A stretch of 64,000 nt of DNA from Allobosea sp. BK604 (GCF_004341515.1 NZ_SLZF01000002.1:806001-870000), one strand, 5' to 3'; numbered from the stretch's first letter, positions 26,885 through 39,286 are shown. Notes: generated by a model not told the origin, from the letters alone. Translations and numbers: made by a program.

Positions 26885-29772
26885 GCGATACCAAGACCCC
26901 GGGCGACAAGACTTTGACCGTCAGCCCCCCGAAGACCCTTTCGTTGAAGCGACCTGTCGAGCAGAGCACTGTTCGGCAGAGCTTCTCGCATGGGCGCTCG
27001 AAGCAGGTCGTCGTCGAGGTCAAGCGCCGCGTCGGCGGACCGGAGGCCGGCAAGGAGGCGCCCGTCGCCCGCGCGCCCCAGCCGGCGGTCCAGCCCGCCG
27101 CGCCGCGCCCCGTCGTGCCGCAGCCGGCTCCAGCCGCGCCGAAGCCGGGCGGCATGCTGCTGCGCACGCTCTCCAATGACGAGAAGGATGCGCGCCAGCG
27201 CGCCCTCTCCGATTCCCGAGCCCGTGAATTCGAGGAGCGCCGCCGCGCCGAGGAAGAGGCGCGCCAGCGCGCCGCCCAGGCCGAGCGCGAGCGGGCCGAG
27301 CGCGAGGCCGCCTTGGCGCGCCAGCGCGAGGAGGAAGACCGCCGTCGCCAGGAGGACGAGCACAAGCGCCGCGCCGAGCAGGCCGCACGCCAGCGCATGA
27401 ACGAGGAGCAGCAGGCCCCGCGCCCGCAAGCTCCGCGCGAGCCCACTCCCCCGCCGCAGCAGCAGCCCGCGCCAGCCGCCCCGGCGGCTTCGGCAAGCGC
27501 ACCGCCACAGCCAGCACCCTCCTATTCGCAGGCTCCGCGCCCGTCTGCCGGCCCGCGCGGCGACTATGCGCCACGTGGCGATTTCGGCGGCGGCCGTCCG
27601 CCGATGCGCGATGTCGGCGCCCGGCCGCCCCGGATCGACTCCCGGCCGCCGCGGAGCGATTCACCGCGTCCGCCGCGTCCCGATGCTTCGGCCGCGGCCG
27701 AGCCGGCCGTGGTGCGTCCGGCACGCCAGGCCCCTTCGACCGGCGCTCCGCGGAGCCGCTCCGACGACGGTGAAGCGCGTCCCGCTTTCCGCCGCCCGGG
27801 TGGTGCGCCTGGCGGCGCGCCTCGCGGTGCCCCGGCTCCGGCGCCCAAGACCCCCAAGACCGGCGAGAAGCCGCGCGGCCGCCTGACGCTCTCGACCGCC
27901 ACCGGCGGCGACGACGAGCGGACGCGCTCGGTCGCGGCCTTCCGCCGCCGCGTTCAGCGCATGACCGGCCACCGCGCCTCCGATGTCGCCAAGGAGCGCG
28001 TGATGCGCGAGGTGATCATCCCGGAGACGATCACCATCCAGGAACTCGCCAACCGCATGACCGAGCGGGGCGTCGACGTCATCCGCCTGCTGATGAAGCA
28101 GGGCGCGATGCACAAGATCACCGACGTGATCGATGCCGACACCGCCCAGCTCGTCGCCGAGGAAATGGGCCACACCGTCAAGCGCGTCGCGGAATCGGAC
28201 GTCGAGGAGGGCCTGTTCGACACGCCCGACACCGACGACACGCTGACGCCGCGCCCGCCGGTCGTAACCATCATGGGCCATGTCGACCACGGCAAGACCT
28301 CGTTGCTCGACGCGATCCGCCAGACCCATGTCGTGACCGGCGAAGCCGGCGGCATCACCCAGCATATCGGCGCCTATCAGGTGACGACACCGACCGGCTC
28401 CAAGGTGACCTTCATCGACACGCCCGGCCACGCCGCCTTCACGGCGATGCGCGCCCGCGGCGCCAAGGTGACGGACGTCGTGGTGCTCGTGGTCGCGGCC
28501 GATGACGGCGTGATGCCGCAGACGGTCGAGGCCATCAACCACGCCAAGGCGGCCAAGGTGCCGCTGATCGTGGCGATCAACAAGATCGACAAGGCCGACG
28601 CCAATCCCGACCGGGTCCGCTCGGAGCTGCTGCAATACGAGATCCAGGTCGAGTCGCTCGGCGGCGAGACGCTGGAGATCGAGGTCTCGGCCAAGACCGG
28701 CAAGAACCTCGACAAGCTGCTCGAGGCGATCGCCCTGCAGGCCGAACTGCTCGACCTGCGCGCCAATCCGGACCGTCCGGCCGAGGGCACCGTGATCGAG
28801 GCCAAGCTCGACCGCGGACGCGGCCCGGTTGCGACCGTCCTCGTCCAGCGCGGCACGCTGCGCACCGGCGACATCGTCGTCGCCGGCTCCGAATGGGGCC
28901 GGGTACGCGCCCTGATCGGCGACACCGGCGCCCAGATCAAGGACGCGCCCCCGTCGCTCCCGGTCGAGGTGCTCGGTTTCAACGGCACGCCCGAGGCCGG
29001 CGACCGCGTCGCGGTGGTCGAGTCCGAGGCGCGCGCCCGCGAGATCACCGATTACCGCGAGCGCCAGAAGCGTGACCGCATCGCCGCGCGCGGCGGCGGA
29101 TCGGGCGCGGGCCGCTCGCTCGCCGAGATGATGCGCGACCTCAAGGAGGGCGCCGGCCGCAAGGAGTTCCCGCTCGTCGTCAAGGGCGACGTGCAGGGCT
29201 CGGTCGAGGCCATCGTCGGGACGCTCGAGAAGGTCGGCAACGACGAAGTGCGCGCCCGCGTGCTCTCGTCCGGCGTCGGCGGCATCACCGAATCCGACAT
29301 CACCTTGGCTCAGGCTTCAGGCGCGGCGGTGATCGGCTTCAACGTGCGTGCCCACAAGGAAGCGCGCGAAGCGGCCGAACGGGCCGGCGTCGAGATCCGC
29401 TACTACAGCATCATCTACAACCTCGTGGATGACGTGAAGGCGGCGATGTCGGGCCTGCTGGCGCCAACCCTGCGCGAGACCATGCTCGGCAACGCGCAGA
29501 TCCTCGAGATCTTCAACGTCTCGAAGGTCGGCAAGATCGCCGGCTGCCGTGTCACCGACGGCACGATCGAGCGCGGCGCCAATGTCCGCCTGATCCGCGA
29601 CAACGTCGTGGTCCACGAGGGCAAGCTCGCCCAGCTCAAGCGCTTCAAGGACGACGCCAAGGAAGTGGTCGCCGGCCAGGAATGCGGCATGTCCTTCGAG
29701 AACTACCAGGACATGCGTGCTGGCGACGTGATCGAATGCTTCCGCGTCGAGGAGATCAAGCGGACGCTGTAA
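26881..29772 (+). CDS. infB: Translation initiation factor IF-2
   Basis: The GTPase that brings fMet-tRNA to the 30S subunit. The 963-residue protein has a long N-terminal region of low complexity (Arg/Glu/Ala-rich coiled coil about 90-180, then Pro/Arg-rich to about 345). After that come the IF2 N domain (about 385-435) and the G domain with GHVDHGKT (466-473), DTPGH and NKID, and the beta-barrel and C-terminal fMet-tRNA-binding domains. ATG overlaps ylxR. It is followed by two hairpins before rbfA. Confidence 0.97.
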   Translation: MSDTKTPGDKTLTVSPPKTLSLKRPVEQSTVRQSFSHGRSKQVVVEVKRRVGGPEAGKEAPVARAPQPAVQPAAPRPVVPQPAPAAPKPGGMLLRTLSNDEKDARQRALSDSRAREFEERRRAEEEARQRAAQAERERAEREAALARQREEEDRRRQEDEHKRRAEQAARQRMNEEQQAPRPQAPREPTPPPQQQPAPAAPAASASAPPQPAPSYSQAPRPSAGPRGDYAPRGDFGGGRPPMRDVGARPPRIDSRPPRSDSPRPPRPDASAAAEPAVVRPARQAPSTGAPRSRSDDGEARPAFRRPGGAPGGAPRGAPAPAPKTPKTGEKPRGRLTLSTATGGDDERTRSVAAFRRRVQRMTGHRASDVAKERVMREVIIPETITIQELANRMTERGVDVIRLLMKQGAMHKITDVIDADTAQLVAEEMGHTVKRVAESDVEEGLFDTPDTDDTLTPRPPVVTIMGHVDHGKTSLLDAIRQTHVVTGEAGGITQHIGAYQVTTPTGSKVTFIDTPGHAAFTAMRARGAKVTDVVVLVVAADDGVMPQTVEAINHAKAAKVPLIVAINKIDKADANPDRVRSELLQYEIQVESLGGETLEIEVSAKTGKNLDKLLEAIALQAELLDLRANPDRPAEGTVIEAKLDRGRGPVATVLVQRGTLRTGDIVVAGSEWGRVRALIGDTGAQIKDAPPSLPVEVLGFNGTPEAGDRVAVVESEARAREITDYRERQKRDRIAARGGGSGAGRSLAEMMRDLKEGAGRKEFPLVVKGDVQGSVEAIVGTLEKVGNDEVRARVLSSGVGGITESDITLAQASGAAVIGFNVRAHKEAREAAERAGVEIRYYSIIYNLVDDVKAAMSGLLAPTLRETMLGNAQILEIFNVSKVGKIAGCRVTDGTIERGANVRLIRDNVVVHEGKLAQLKRFKDDAKEVVAGQECGMSFENYQDMRAGDVIECFRVEEIKRTL

Positions 29773-29787
29773 CGGCGAATTCCCTAC

Positions 29788-29815
29788 GGTATGCCCGGTC
29801 CGACCGGGGCATACC
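29788..29815. repeat. Hairpin 1 between infB and rbfA
   Basis: Arms GGTATGCCC and GGGCATACC enclose a second inverted repeat GGT-CCG-ACC, giving a nearly complete 28 bp palindrome 15 bp after the infB stop. There is no T-tract, so it is not a standard terminator. It could be an mRNA processing or stability element within the operon. Confidence 0.7.
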
Positions 29816-29843
29816 GGCGCGGAAGGTCTTGATCCAACGAGTC

Positions 29844-29864
29844 TGGCCGGGCGCAACCCGGCCA
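29844..29864. repeat. Hairpin 2 between infB and rbfA
   Basis: The perfect 8 bp stem TGGCCGGG/CCCGGCCA with loop CGCAA is followed by TACCATTTTG. It shares the CATACC end with hairpin 1, suggesting two copies of one small element. The tail is weakly T-rich, so partial termination before rbfA is possible. Confidence 0.65.
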
Positions 29865-29916
29865 TACCATTTTGCGAGCAACCGTCCGTCCGGTCCGATC
29901 CCGGAGCACGAGAATC

Positions 29917-30354
29917 ATGGCTAGAAAACCCAACCTTCAGGGCTCCGGCCCGACCCAACGGCAATTGCGCGTCGGCGAGTTGATCCGCCATGCCCTTGCC
30001 GAGATGCTGGCACGCGGCGACATCCATGACGATGTCCTGGCGAACCACGTCATCACCGTGCCCGAGGTCAGGCTCTCGCCCGACCTCAAGCTCGCCACAG
30101 CCTATATCATGCCGCTCGGCGGCGAGGATGTCGCGCCGGTGCTGAAGGCGCTCGACAGCCACAAGCGCTATATCCGCGGCGAGATCGCCCATCGGGTGAA
30201 CCTGAAATATGCACCCGATATCCGCTTCCGGCAGGATGAGAGCTTCGCCGAGGCGGCGCGTATCGACGCGTTGCTGGATTCCGACAAGGTCCGTCAGGAC
30301 ACGCAGCGCCAGCCGTTGAAGATCAACCAAGACGACCAGCAAGACGATGACTGA
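29917..30354 (+). CDS. rbfA: Ribosome-binding factor A
   Basis: A cold-adaptive 30S assembly factor with a KH-like fold. The 145-residue protein includes [44 protein letters not shown] and the C-terminal [21 protein letters not shown] motif. ATG 29917 (MARKPN) is chosen; upstream in-frame codons lie in the hairpin-containing spacer. It overlaps truB by eight bases. Confidence 0.95.
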   Translation: MARKPNLQGSGPTQRQLRVGELIRHALAEMLARGDIHDDVLANHVITVPEVRLSPDLKLATAYIMPLGGEDVAPVLKALDSHKRYIRGEIAHRVNLKYAPDIRFRQDESFAEAARIDALLDSDKVRQDTQRQPLKINQDDQQDDD

Positions 30355-31294
30355 CGAACCGAGCATGCAGCCCGCAGCCGAGGGCGAGAAGAGCTTCGCG
30401 CCGCGTCCGAAGAAGCGCGACGTGCATGGCTGGGTCGTGCTCGACAAACCGGTCGGCATGACCTCGACCCATGCGGTCAGCGTGGTCAAGCGGGCCTATG
30501 CCGCCAAGAAGGCAGGCCATGCCGGCACGCTCGACCCACTCGCCTCGGGGCTGCTGCCGATCGCGCTCGGCGAGGCGACCAAGACCGTCCCCTTCGTGAT
30601 GGACGGGCGCAAGGCCTACCAGTTCACCGTCGCCTGGGGCTCGCAGACCGATACCGACGATACCGAGGGCCGCGTCGTTGCGACCTCCGACAAGCGGCCC
30701 GACGAGGCGGCGATCGCCGCGCTGCTGCCGCGCTTCACCGGCACGATCCTGCAGGTGCCGCCAAAATTCTCGGCGATCAAGATCGCCGGCGAGCGCGCCT
30801 ATGACCTCGCCCGCGACGGCGAGGAGGTCGAGCTCCAGGCGCGGCCGGTCGAGATCGACGCACTCTCGATCGTCGGGCATACCGGGCAAACCACGACTTT
30901 CGAGGCCGAATGCGGCAAAGGCACTTATGTGCGGGCGATCGCGCGCGATCTCGGCGTCACGCTCGGCTGCCTCGGCCATGTCGCGCATCTCAGGCGCACC
31001 CGCGTCGGACCGTTCACGGTGGCGGAGGCGACGACCGTCGAGACGTTGCGCGAGACCGCCGACGGTCCCGACGCGGCGCTCAGGCCTGTCGAGGCTGCCC
31101 TGACGCTGATCCCCCAGATCATGATCCACCGCGATGCGGCGCTCCGGCTCAAGCGCGGCCAGAGCGTGCTGCTGCGCGGGCGCGATGCGCCGGTCGAGGC
31201 CGAATCCGTCTATGCCACCAGCGCCGGCATCCTGATCGCGACCGGCTCGATCGAGAACGGGGAGTTGATCCCACACCGCGTCTTCAACCTTTAG
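30347..31294 (+). CDS. truB: tRNA pseudouridine(55) synthase TruB
   Basis: Forms pseudouridine 55 in the T-loop of tRNAs. The 315-residue protein has the catalytic Asp D63 in [18 protein letters not shown], the KxYxF-type region [19 protein letters not shown], and the C-terminal PUA-like part. The N-terminal extension of about 25 residues is ordinary for Rhizobiales. It is the last gene of the nusA operon; rpsO, its usual next neighbour, lies about 5 kb away beyond an insert. Confidence 0.96.
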   Translation: MTDEPSMQPAAEGEKSFAPRPKKRDVHGWVVLDKPVGMTSTHAVSVVKRAYAAKKAGHAGTLDPLASGLLPIALGEATKTVPFVMDGRKAYQFTVAWGSQTDTDDTEGRVVATSDKRPDEAAIAALLPRFTGTILQVPPKFSAIKIAGERAYDLARDGEEVELQARPVEIDALSIVGHTGQTTTFEAECGKGTYVRAIARDLGVTLGCLGHVAHLRRTRVGPFTVAEATTVETLRETADGPDAALRPVEAALTLIPQIMIHRDAALRLKRGQSVLLRGRDAPVEAESVYATSAGILIATGSIENGELIPHRVFNL

Positions 31295-31425
31295 GCGCGG
31301 CGCGCTTCACTGTTTTGGCAGGAATGTGGCCGTTTTCCGTTAAGTAAACGCAATATCAATTCTTTCTGCCCAGTTTGCCCCGGTACTGCGCCCTCGCGAC
31401 CTGCTTGGGCCGAGCGGGGGCTACC

Positions 31426-34029
31426 ATGAAGAAGCTGCTGTCCGGACTCTCGATCCGGGCGACGTTGGCCTGCATCATCGCTGTGATGGGGCTGCTTATT
31501 GCAGGTCTTGCCGGCCAGGAATTGTGGTCGACCTATTGGCGCCGGGACGCGGCCGTCCAGGTCGCCCAGCTCTCCAAGCTCAACGAGAACCTGTTCGACG
31601 CGCTGGTCTCATCGCGCTACGAGCGCGCCTCGCTGCAGACCGCCATCATCATGGCGACCGACAAGAACCAGTCCTCGATCGCCAGCTACATGACCCGCCG
31701 CAAGGAGGTCGATGATGCGATGGCGCAGGCGCAAGCCGCGATCGCCGCGATCCGTATCCCCGCCCTGAGCGATGCCGGCCGCAGCCTCACCGCCAATTTC
31801 GACGCCATCCGGAAGCTGCGCGAGACGGTCGATGCCGAATCGAAGCTCGCCGTCCCGTCCCGTACCGCCGGCCTGCCGCAGAACGTGCTGACCATCGGCG
31901 ACCGCTTCCTGCAGAGCCTGGAGGCGACCTCCGCCGTGGCGGAGAACGAAATCCGCTCGCTCAGCCCGCGCCTGTCGGAGCTGATCATCGCTCGTTCGAT
32001 GGCCTGGTCCGTGCGGGCGCAGGCCGGTACCGCCGGCCAGATGATCAGCTCGATCCTGGCGCAGGGACGCCCCTTCACGGCCTCGGAGGCCGAAACGCTG
32101 AAGCTCGCCGATGCCCAGGCCGCCTATGGCTGGCAGATGCTGCGCGGCATCAGCGGCGGCGAGCAGGCTCCGGCCGCGATCCGCAGCGCCATCCGCAAGG
32201 CCGACCGCACCTATTTCTCAGGGCAGTTCACCGATCTTCGCGACGACGTCATCAAGGCGATGACCACGACCGGCAAGACCGAGCTGACCACCGATAAATG
32301 GCGTGAATCGGTCATCCCGGCGCTCGACACGATCAGCGAAGTCTCGAATGCCGCGATCACCGAGCTCAATCTCAAGGCCGATGATGCTGCGAGCGACCTG
32401 ACCTGGACGCTGGTGCAATATGCCGCTCTCTTCGCGGGCGGCATGATGATCGCGATCGTCGGCTATATGGTCGTGCGGTCGCGGGTCACGGGACCGATCG
32501 CCCAGATGACCGTTGCGATGCGCAAGCTCGCTGATGGCGACCTCTCGGTCGCGGTTCCCTATGGCGATCGCCGCGACGAGATCGGCGGCATGGCCGCCGC
32601 GCTCAACGTCTTCAAGGAGAACGGCCTGCGTGTCCGCGCCCTCGAGGAGCAGGAGCGGGCCGAGGCTGCGGCCAGGCTGGCGCGCGCCGAATCGATGGCC
32701 TCGGTCGTGACGGATGTGGGCGAGGTCGTCGCTGCGGCTGCGGCGGGCGATTTCTCGGCGCGGCTGCAGATCGAGGATGCCGACCAGCAGATGCAGCAGC
32801 TCATCGCCGGCATCAACGAGATCAACGCCGTCGTCGACAGCGCCACGACCGAATTCGCCGAGGCCCTCCAGGCCGTCGCCGCCGGCGACCTGACCAGCCG
32901 GATCGAGACCGGCTATCGCGGCCGCTTCGCCAATCTCAAGGACGCGATCAACGAGACCGTCGACCGCCTCTCCGCCACGGTGCGCACCATCCAGGTCACC
33001 GCCTCCGATGTCGGCCTCGCCGCCCGCGAGATCAATCTCGGCGCCGACGATCTCTCCAAGCGCACCGAGGAGCAGGCCTCCTCGCTCGAAGAGACCGCCG
33101 CCACCACCGAGGAGCTCGCGGCTTCCGTCAAGGCGAGCGCCCAGGCCTCGAAACAGGCCTCGACCATCTCCGGCGAGGCGATGCGCGCGGCCGAGCAGGG
33201 CGGCGCCATTGCCGGCCAGGCCGTCGAGGCCATGGCCCGGATCGAGAGCGCCTCGAAGAAGATCTCCGACATCATCCGGGTGATCGACGACATCGCCTTC
33301 CAGACCAACCTGCTGGCGCTCAACGCGGCGGTCGAAGCGGCCCGCGCCGGCGATGCCGGCAAGGGCTTCGCCGTCGTCGCCTCCGAGGTGCGCACGCTCG
33401 CCCAGCGCTCGGGCGAGGCGGCCAAGGACATCTCGGCCCTGATCTCCTCGTCCAATGCCGAGGTCAACGAGGGCGTTACCCTGGTGCGCCAGGCCGGCGC
33501 GGCCCTGACCGAGATCCTGCAGGCCTCGCAGAAGGTCGCCGCCACCATCGCCGACATCTCGACGGCGTCCGGCGAGCAGGCCAACGGCATCGACGAGATG
33601 AGCCAGGCCGTCGCCCATCTCGACGAGATGACCCAGCAGAACGCGGCGCTCGCCGAGCAGTCGGCCGCCTCGGCCGCTTCCCTCTCCTCCCGCATCGGCG
33701 AGCTCAACACCCTCGTCGCCGCGTTCAAGACGGGACACGAGCAGGAGGCGCAGGCGCCGATGCAGCTGGCCCAGCCGCAGCGCGTCGCCGCCACGGCTCA
33801 TGCCGCTCCGCGGCCGCGGCCCTCGCGCGCTGCCGCTCCGGCCTATGCGCCGCCGCCCCTGCGGGCTGCCGACAAGGCCGCGATGGCCACCGGCGCCGGC
33901 TCGGAGCCCGAGCGTCTGCGCAAGCTCGCCGAAGCCGCCTTCGCGCAGACCAAGGCGACGCCCGTGCGCACCCCCGCCAAGAAGGTCGCCAATGCCGGCA
34001 ACCACGACGCGGGCTGGGAAGAGTTCTGA
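31426..34029 (+). CDS. Methyl-accepting chemotaxis protein with C-terminal CheR/CheB docking motif
   Basis: The 867-residue chemoreceptor has TM1 (about 13-33), a roughly 295-residue helical periplasmic sensor of unknown ligand, and TM2 (about 328-350). These are followed by a HAMP domain and two further HAMP-like segments (around [13 protein letters not shown] and [14 protein letters not shown]). The signalling domain has its hairpin tip [20 protein letters not shown] near 622-641. After an Ala/Pro-rich linker it ends in GWEEF, matching the xWxxF tether that recruits CheR and CheB. The start is ATG 31426. No che genes are in the window, so it is an orphan receptor inserted between truB and rpsO. 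Confidence 0.92.
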   Translation: MKKLLSGLSIRATLACIIAVMGLLIAGLAGQELWSTYWRRDAAVQVAQLSKLNENLFDALVSSRYERASLQTAIIMATDKNQSSIASYMTRRKEVDDAMAQAQAAIAAIRIPALSDAGRSLTANFDAIRKLRETVDAESKLAVPSRTAGLPQNVLTIGDRFLQSLEATSAVAENEIRSLSPRLSELIIARSMAWSVRAQAGTAGQMISSILAQGRPFTASEAETLKLADAQAAYGWQMLRGISGGEQAPAAIRSAIRKADRTYFSGQFTDLRDDVIKAMTTTGKTELTTDKWRESVIPALDTISEVSNAAITELNLKADDAASDLTWTLVQYAALFAGGMMIAIVGYMVVRSRVTGPIAQMTVAMRKLADGDLSVAVPYGDRRDEIGGMAAALNVFKENGLRVRALEEQERAEAAARLARAESMASVVTDVGEVVAAAAAGDFSARLQIEDADQQMQQLIAGINEINAVVDSATTEFAEALQAVAAGDLTSRIETGYRGRFANLKDAINETVDRLSATVRTIQVTASDVGLAAREINLGADDLSKRTEEQASSLEETAATTEELAASVKASAQASKQASTISGEAMRAAEQGGAIAGQAVEAMARIESASKKISDIIRVIDDIAFQTNLLALNAAVEAARAGDAGKGFAVVASEVRTLAQRSGEAAKDISALISSSNAEVNEGVTLVRQAGAALTEILQASQKVAATIADISTASGEQANGIDEMSQAVAHLDEMTQQNAALAEQSAASAASLSSRIGELNTLVAAFKTGHEQEAQAPMQLAQPQRVAATAHAAPRPRPSRAAAPAYAPPPLRAADKAAMATGAGSEPERLRKLAEAAFAQTKATPVRTPAKKVANAGNHDAGWEEF

Positions 34030-34075
34030 GACAAAAAGGCGTTCGGCACAGCCGGACGCGCCGTGATGGAAATGG

Positions 34076-34105
34076 GCCCTGCGCAGCGATGCGCGGGGCG
34101 TTTTT
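34076..34105 (+). terminator. Rho-independent terminator after the chemoreceptor gene
   Basis: The 10 bp stem GCCCTGCGCA/TGCGCGGGGC (one G-T pair) with loop GCGA is followed by GTTTTT. It lies 47 bp after the stop codon. Confidence 0.85.
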
Positions 34106-34143
34106 CATGGCGAATCGTTCAAGCCCCGGCCGTGGCCTTCTTT

Positions 34144-34167
34144 GCTGCAGGGACGCCACCCTGCAGC
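34144..34167. promoter_or_regulatory. Perfect inverted repeat upstream of the SDR gene
   Basis: GCTGCAGGG and CCCTGCAGC are separated by six bases, 170 bp ahead of the SDR start. It could be an operator or a second terminator; the tail TTCTTC is only weakly T-rich. The rest of 34106-34336 shows no gene and no clear promoter. Confidence 0.45.
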
Positions 34168-34336
34168 TTCTTCAGCCGTTTCGATTGATCCTCCGTGCGA
34201 TCTCTTTTCCTGCGCGGAGAAGCTTTGGAGGATCGAGCAATCATCACGGGGCATTGGTCTACCGCCTGAAGCCCTCCCCCGGGCAAGGTTTCCTCACGCC
34301 GGACGCAGGTTCGCGCCGGGTTTTCAGGAGGCCAAC

Positions 34337-35071
34337 ATGTCTGAACTCAAGGGCAAGGTCATCGTCATCACCGGCGCCAGCAGCGGCATCGGCGAGGCAG
34401 CCGCAAAGGTCCTGGCGGAACGCGGCGCGCAGGTCGTGCTCGGGGCGCGGCGCGGAGAGCGCCTCGTCACGCTTGCGGCCGAGATCAACGCCAAGGGCGG
34501 CGCGGCCCGACAGCAAGTGGTCGACGTCACCGACCTTGCCAGCGTCGAGGCCTTCCTTGGCTTCGCGCAGCAGGAATTCGGCCACATCGATGTCATCGTC
34601 AACAATGCCGGCGTGATGCCGCTCTCGACGCTCGACGCGCTCAAGATCGACGAGTGGAACCGGATGATCGACGTCAATATCCGCGGCGTGCTGCACGGCA
34701 TCGCAGCGGGCCTGCCGATCATGAAACGCCAGGGCTTCGGCCATTTCGTCAATCTCTCGTCGATCGGCGGCCATGCCGTCTATCCGACCGCGGCGGTCTA
34801 TTGCGCCACGAAATACGCGGTGCTCGCGATATCCGAGGGCCTGCGCCAGGAGAATGCCGATATCCGCGTTACCGTGATCTCGCCCGGCGTGACCCGTTCG
34901 GAACTGGCCGAGACCATCACGGATGTCGGCGCCAAGCAGGCAATGGACGATTTCCGCAAGATCGCGATCGAGCCCGAGGCGATCGGCCGTGCCATCGCCT
35001 TCGCGGTCGAGCAGCCCGGCGATGTCGATGTCAGCGAGATCATCGTGCGGCCGACGGCAAGTCCCTACTAG
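34337..35071 (+). CDS. Short-chain dehydrogenase/reductase (classical SDR)
   Basis: The 244-residue NAD(P)-dependent oxidoreductase has the cofactor loop TGASSGIG (12-19), NNAGVMP, and the catalytic Y155-x3-K159 in YCATK. The cofactor-specific residues (GARRGERL) suggest NADP. The substrate is unknown. AGGAG lies six bases before ATG 34337; a longer in-frame reading upstream is not needed. The stop codon TAG is the first three bases of a dispersed repeat. It is convergent with the NAD(P)H-binding protein gene. Confidence 0.9.
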   Translation: MSELKGKVIVITGASSGIGEAAAKVLAERGAQVVLGARRGERLVTLAAEINAKGGAARQQVVDVTDLASVEAFLGFAQQEFGHIDVIVNNAGVMPLSTLDALKIDEWNRMIDVNIRGVLHGIAAGLPIMKRQGFGHFVNLSSIGGHAVYPTAAVYCATKYAVLAISEGLRQENADIRVTVISPGVTRSELAETITDVGAKQAMDDFRKIAIEPEAIGRAIAFAVEQPGDVDVSEIIVRPTASPY

Positions 35072-35172
35072 AGCATTTTCGAGCGAAGTGGATGCCGGTT
35101 CGCGTGAAGAAAATGCGTCAGAACAAACAGACGGAGAATTTTCGCGATTCGAAGAGCCGCGGAAATGCTCTA
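35069..35172. repeat. Dispersed Rhizobiales intergenic element supplying the SDR stop codon
   Basis: Terminal inverted ends TAGAGCATTTTC and GGAAATGCTCTA bound a 104 bp element containing GAGCGAAGTGGATGCCGG and GTGAAGAAAATGCGTC. I recall this sequence as a frequent intergenic repeat in Rhizobiales. Its first three bases (TAG) are the SDR stop. Confidence 0.7.
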
Positions 35173-35195
35173 GGCCGCGGCGATCAACCAAGCCG

Positions 35196-35226
35196 CGTCA
35201 TGCCCGGGTCAAGCCCGGGCATGACG
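35196..35226. repeat. Perfect 13 bp palindrome between convergent genes
   Basis: CGTCATGCCCGGG and CCCGGGCATGACG are separated by TCAAG. This is a second common Rhizobiales intergenic palindrome, directly after the 104 bp element. It sits between convergent genes and may stop transcription from both sides. Confidence 0.75.
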
Positions 35227-35237
35227 TGGAGTGCGGT

Positions 35238-35849
35238 TCAGTAGCCGACGGTGAAGCGCTGACGGATATGGGCGGGCTTTTCCAATTCGTCGACGAGCGC
35301 GATCGCATAGTCCTCGGCCGAAACCGTGCTCTTGCCGGCGGTATCGACCAGGAGCTGGTCCGCGCCGAGACGGAAACTGCCGGTGCGCTCGCCCGGTGCG
35401 ATCACGGCTGAGGGCGAGAGGAAACTCCAGTCGAGTCCGCTCTCCTGCTTGAGCAGATCGAGGAAGGCACCACCCTTCCTGGCTTCGTCGAGATAGGCCG
35501 CCGGGAAATCCGGCGTGTCGAAGAGCCTTATACCTGGCGCGACCTCGAGGCTGCCGGCGCCGCCCACGACAAGATAGCGCTTCACGCCGGACTGCCTGAC
35601 CGCGCCGAGCAATGCGGCCGGGTCGCTATCGGAGAAATGCACCGCGCTGATCACGGCGTCATGGCCGGCGAGCAAGATCGCGAGCCCCTCCTTGTCGAAG
35701 ACATCGCCCTTTTTCGCGATGACGCCAGCTCGCATCGGCACTTTTTCGGGATTGCGCACGATCGCGGTGACAGCGTGGCCACGCGTGGCAAGTTCGGCGA
35801 GCAGGCGCGAGCCGATGAAGCCGGTGGCGCCGATGAGAGCGATCTTCAT
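35238..35849 (-). CDS. NAD(P)H-binding atypical SDR (NmrA/YwnB-like)
   Basis: The 203-residue Rossmann protein begins MKIALIGATGFIGSRLLAEL with the dinucleotide loop GATGFIG (7-13). It contains LVVGGAGSLEVAPG and a C-terminal VSAEDYAIALVDELEKPAHIRQRFTVGY typical of the family. Such proteins are flavin/quinone-type reductases or NAD(P) sensors; the substrate is unknown. It is divergent from an HxlR regulator with a palindromic operator between them, strongly suggesting direct control by that regulator. Confidence 0.9.
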   Translation of the reverse strand: MKIALIGATGFIGSRLLAELATRGHAVTAIVRNPEKVPMRAGVIAKKGDVFDKEGLAILLAGHDAVISAVHFSDSDPAALLGAVRQSGVKRYLVVGGAGSLEVAPGIRLFDTPDFPAAYLDEARKGGAFLDLLKQESGLDWSFLSPSAVIAPGERTGSFRLGADQLLVDTAGKSTVSAEDYAIALVDELEKPAHIRQRFTVGY

Positions 35850-35860
35850 GATCCAACCTT

Positions 35861-35902
35861 TCTAAGTATCCATTGGGAACCTACATCCCGATGGACACTA
35901 GA
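35861..35902. promoter_or_regulatory. Palindromic operator between the NAD(P)H-binding protein and HxlR genes
   Basis: TCTAAGTATCCATTGGGA (35861-35878) and TCCCGATGGACACTAGA (35886-35902) form an imperfect inverted repeat around a 7 bp centre. It starts 12 bp upstream of the minus-strand gene and ends 67 bp before the HxlR ATG. HxlR proteins bind as dimers to such sites, classically with GTATCC/GGATAC-like halves. Confidence 0.75.
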
Positions 35903-35969
35903 TGGCTGCCATGCGATCAAGCGTAAAGAAGGCACTTTGGTGCTACATGGTCACCTGGGGGATACCGAG

Positions 35970-36365
35970 ATGCTGCAGCGTCCCGATCCGTTCGACGCGA
36001 AATGCCCGACGCGCCAGGTGCTCGACCGTATCGGCGATCGTTGGGCCGTGCTCATCCTGATCTCGCTCGAGCGGGAGACCATGCGCTTCAATGCGCTGCG
36101 CCGGCGCATCGAGGCGATCTCGCAGAAAATGCTGTCGCAGACGCTGAAAAGCCTGGAGCGCGATGGGCTGATCGACCGCAAGGTCTTCGCCACCGTGCCG
36201 GTTACGGTGGAGTATTCGCTGACCCCGCTTGGACGCACGCTCTCGCAGACGGTGCATGCGCTGACGCTCTGGGCGGAGACGCATATCGGCGAGGTCGAGG
36301 CGGCACAGCAGCGTTATGATCGTGGGGAGGCAACGCCGGAAGCGGCTGCAACGCCACCGCGCTAG
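35970..36365 (+). CDS. HxlR-family winged-helix transcriptional regulator
   Basis: The 131-residue MarR-related regulator has the family signature CPTRQVLDRIGDRWAVLIL (residues 12-30), then RFNALRRRIEAISQKMLSQTLK and the wing VPVTVEYSLTPLG. C12 lies where redox-sensing HxlR/YodB members carry their reactive cysteine, so it may respond to electrophiles or quinones. I chose ATG 35970, preceded by GGGGGA; a GTG at 35940 with AAGAAGG upstream would add ten residues. It probably regulates the divergent NAD(P)H-binding protein and itself. Confidence 0.9.
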   Translation: MLQRPDPFDAKCPTRQVLDRIGDRWAVLILISLERETMRFNALRRRIEAISQKMLSQTLKSLERDGLIDRKVFATVPVTVEYSLTPLGRTLSQTVHALTLWAETHIGEVEAAQQRYDRGEATPEAAATPPR

Positions 36366-36515
36366 CCTTTCCGTCAGTTTCGTGTATATCCCCGGCCAAC
36401 CGGTTCAAGAACCGGCTGCGCATCCCCTCCGCGATGAGGCCGATGCGGGCATCGGACCTTGCTGGACGACATCCCGGCCTGGCCCGCCAGATCAACCCGA
36501 ACACGAGGATCCACG

Positions 36516-36785
36516 ATGTCGATCACGGCCGAGCGCAAGACCGCGCTCATCAACGAACACGCCACCAAGCCGAATGATACCGGCTCGCCCGAGGTCCAGG
36601 TCGCGATCCTGACGGAGCGCATCAACAACCTGACCGGGCACTTCAAGTCGCATACCAAGGACAACCATTCGCGTCGCGGCCTGCTCAAGCTGGTCTCGCA
36701 GCGTCGCTCGCTGCTCGACTACCTCAAGGGCAAGAACGAAGCCCGCTACAAGACGCTGATCGAGAAGCTCGGCATCCGCCGCTGA
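36516..36785 (+). CDS. rpsO: 30S ribosomal protein S15
   Basis: The 89-residue S15 binds the central domain of 16S rRNA. The sequence [20 protein letters not shown] and [20 protein letters not shown] is standard. ATG 36516 gives the normal length. A strong terminator follows, yet pnp lies downstream as in most bacteria. truB, usually directly upstream, is displaced by the 5 kb insert. Confidence 0.98.
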   Translation: MSITAERKTALINEHATKPNDTGSPEVQVAILTERINNLTGHFKSHTKDNHSRRGLLKLVSQRRSLLDYLKGKNEARYKTLIEKLGIRR

Positions 36786-36802
36786 TCGGTCGACCAGGTT
36801 CC

Positions 36803-36835
36803 CCGCCCGGCGCGACGCTGCTCCGGGCGGTTTTT
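36803..36835 (+). terminator. Rho-independent terminator after rpsO
   Basis: The stem CCGCCCGG/CCGGGCGG (36803-36810 and 36823-36830) with a 12-base loop is followed by TTTTT. The remaining 36836-37106 holds no gene. It must contain the pnp promoter and a 5' leader, the kind of region where PNPase autoregulates its mRNA; I cannot define the hairpin precisely. Confidence 0.9.
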
Positions 36836-37106
36836 ACAGGGTGTGATGCCGTAAGGCGGGAACCGGTCTTCCGATTCCGTCACGCCCCTACTCCAGGGTC
36901 TGGCCGCAATGGGGCGGCACCCTGATCTTCAACGCGGCGGCCGCATGGGCGGTTCAGCCGCTGGCCCCCGCCGGACGCCCAGACGTCCATGGCAGGATCG
37001 CCGAGCGCTCGGGCGCTGTCCTCCACGGCCCCCCGAGCTTTCCGCCGTCTTGCCCATGGGCTCGAAGACGTCCGGACGGGTGCCGCATCCGATCCGAAAG
37101 ATAGAC

Positions 37107-39278
<2,172 letters not shown>

Positions 39279-39286
39279 GTCTGGCG

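Noticed and set aside
31310..31335. Sigma54-like TGGCA...TGGC before the chemoreceptor
   Set aside because: The -12 element lacks the needed TTGC, and spacing does not fit TGGCAC-N5-TTGCA.
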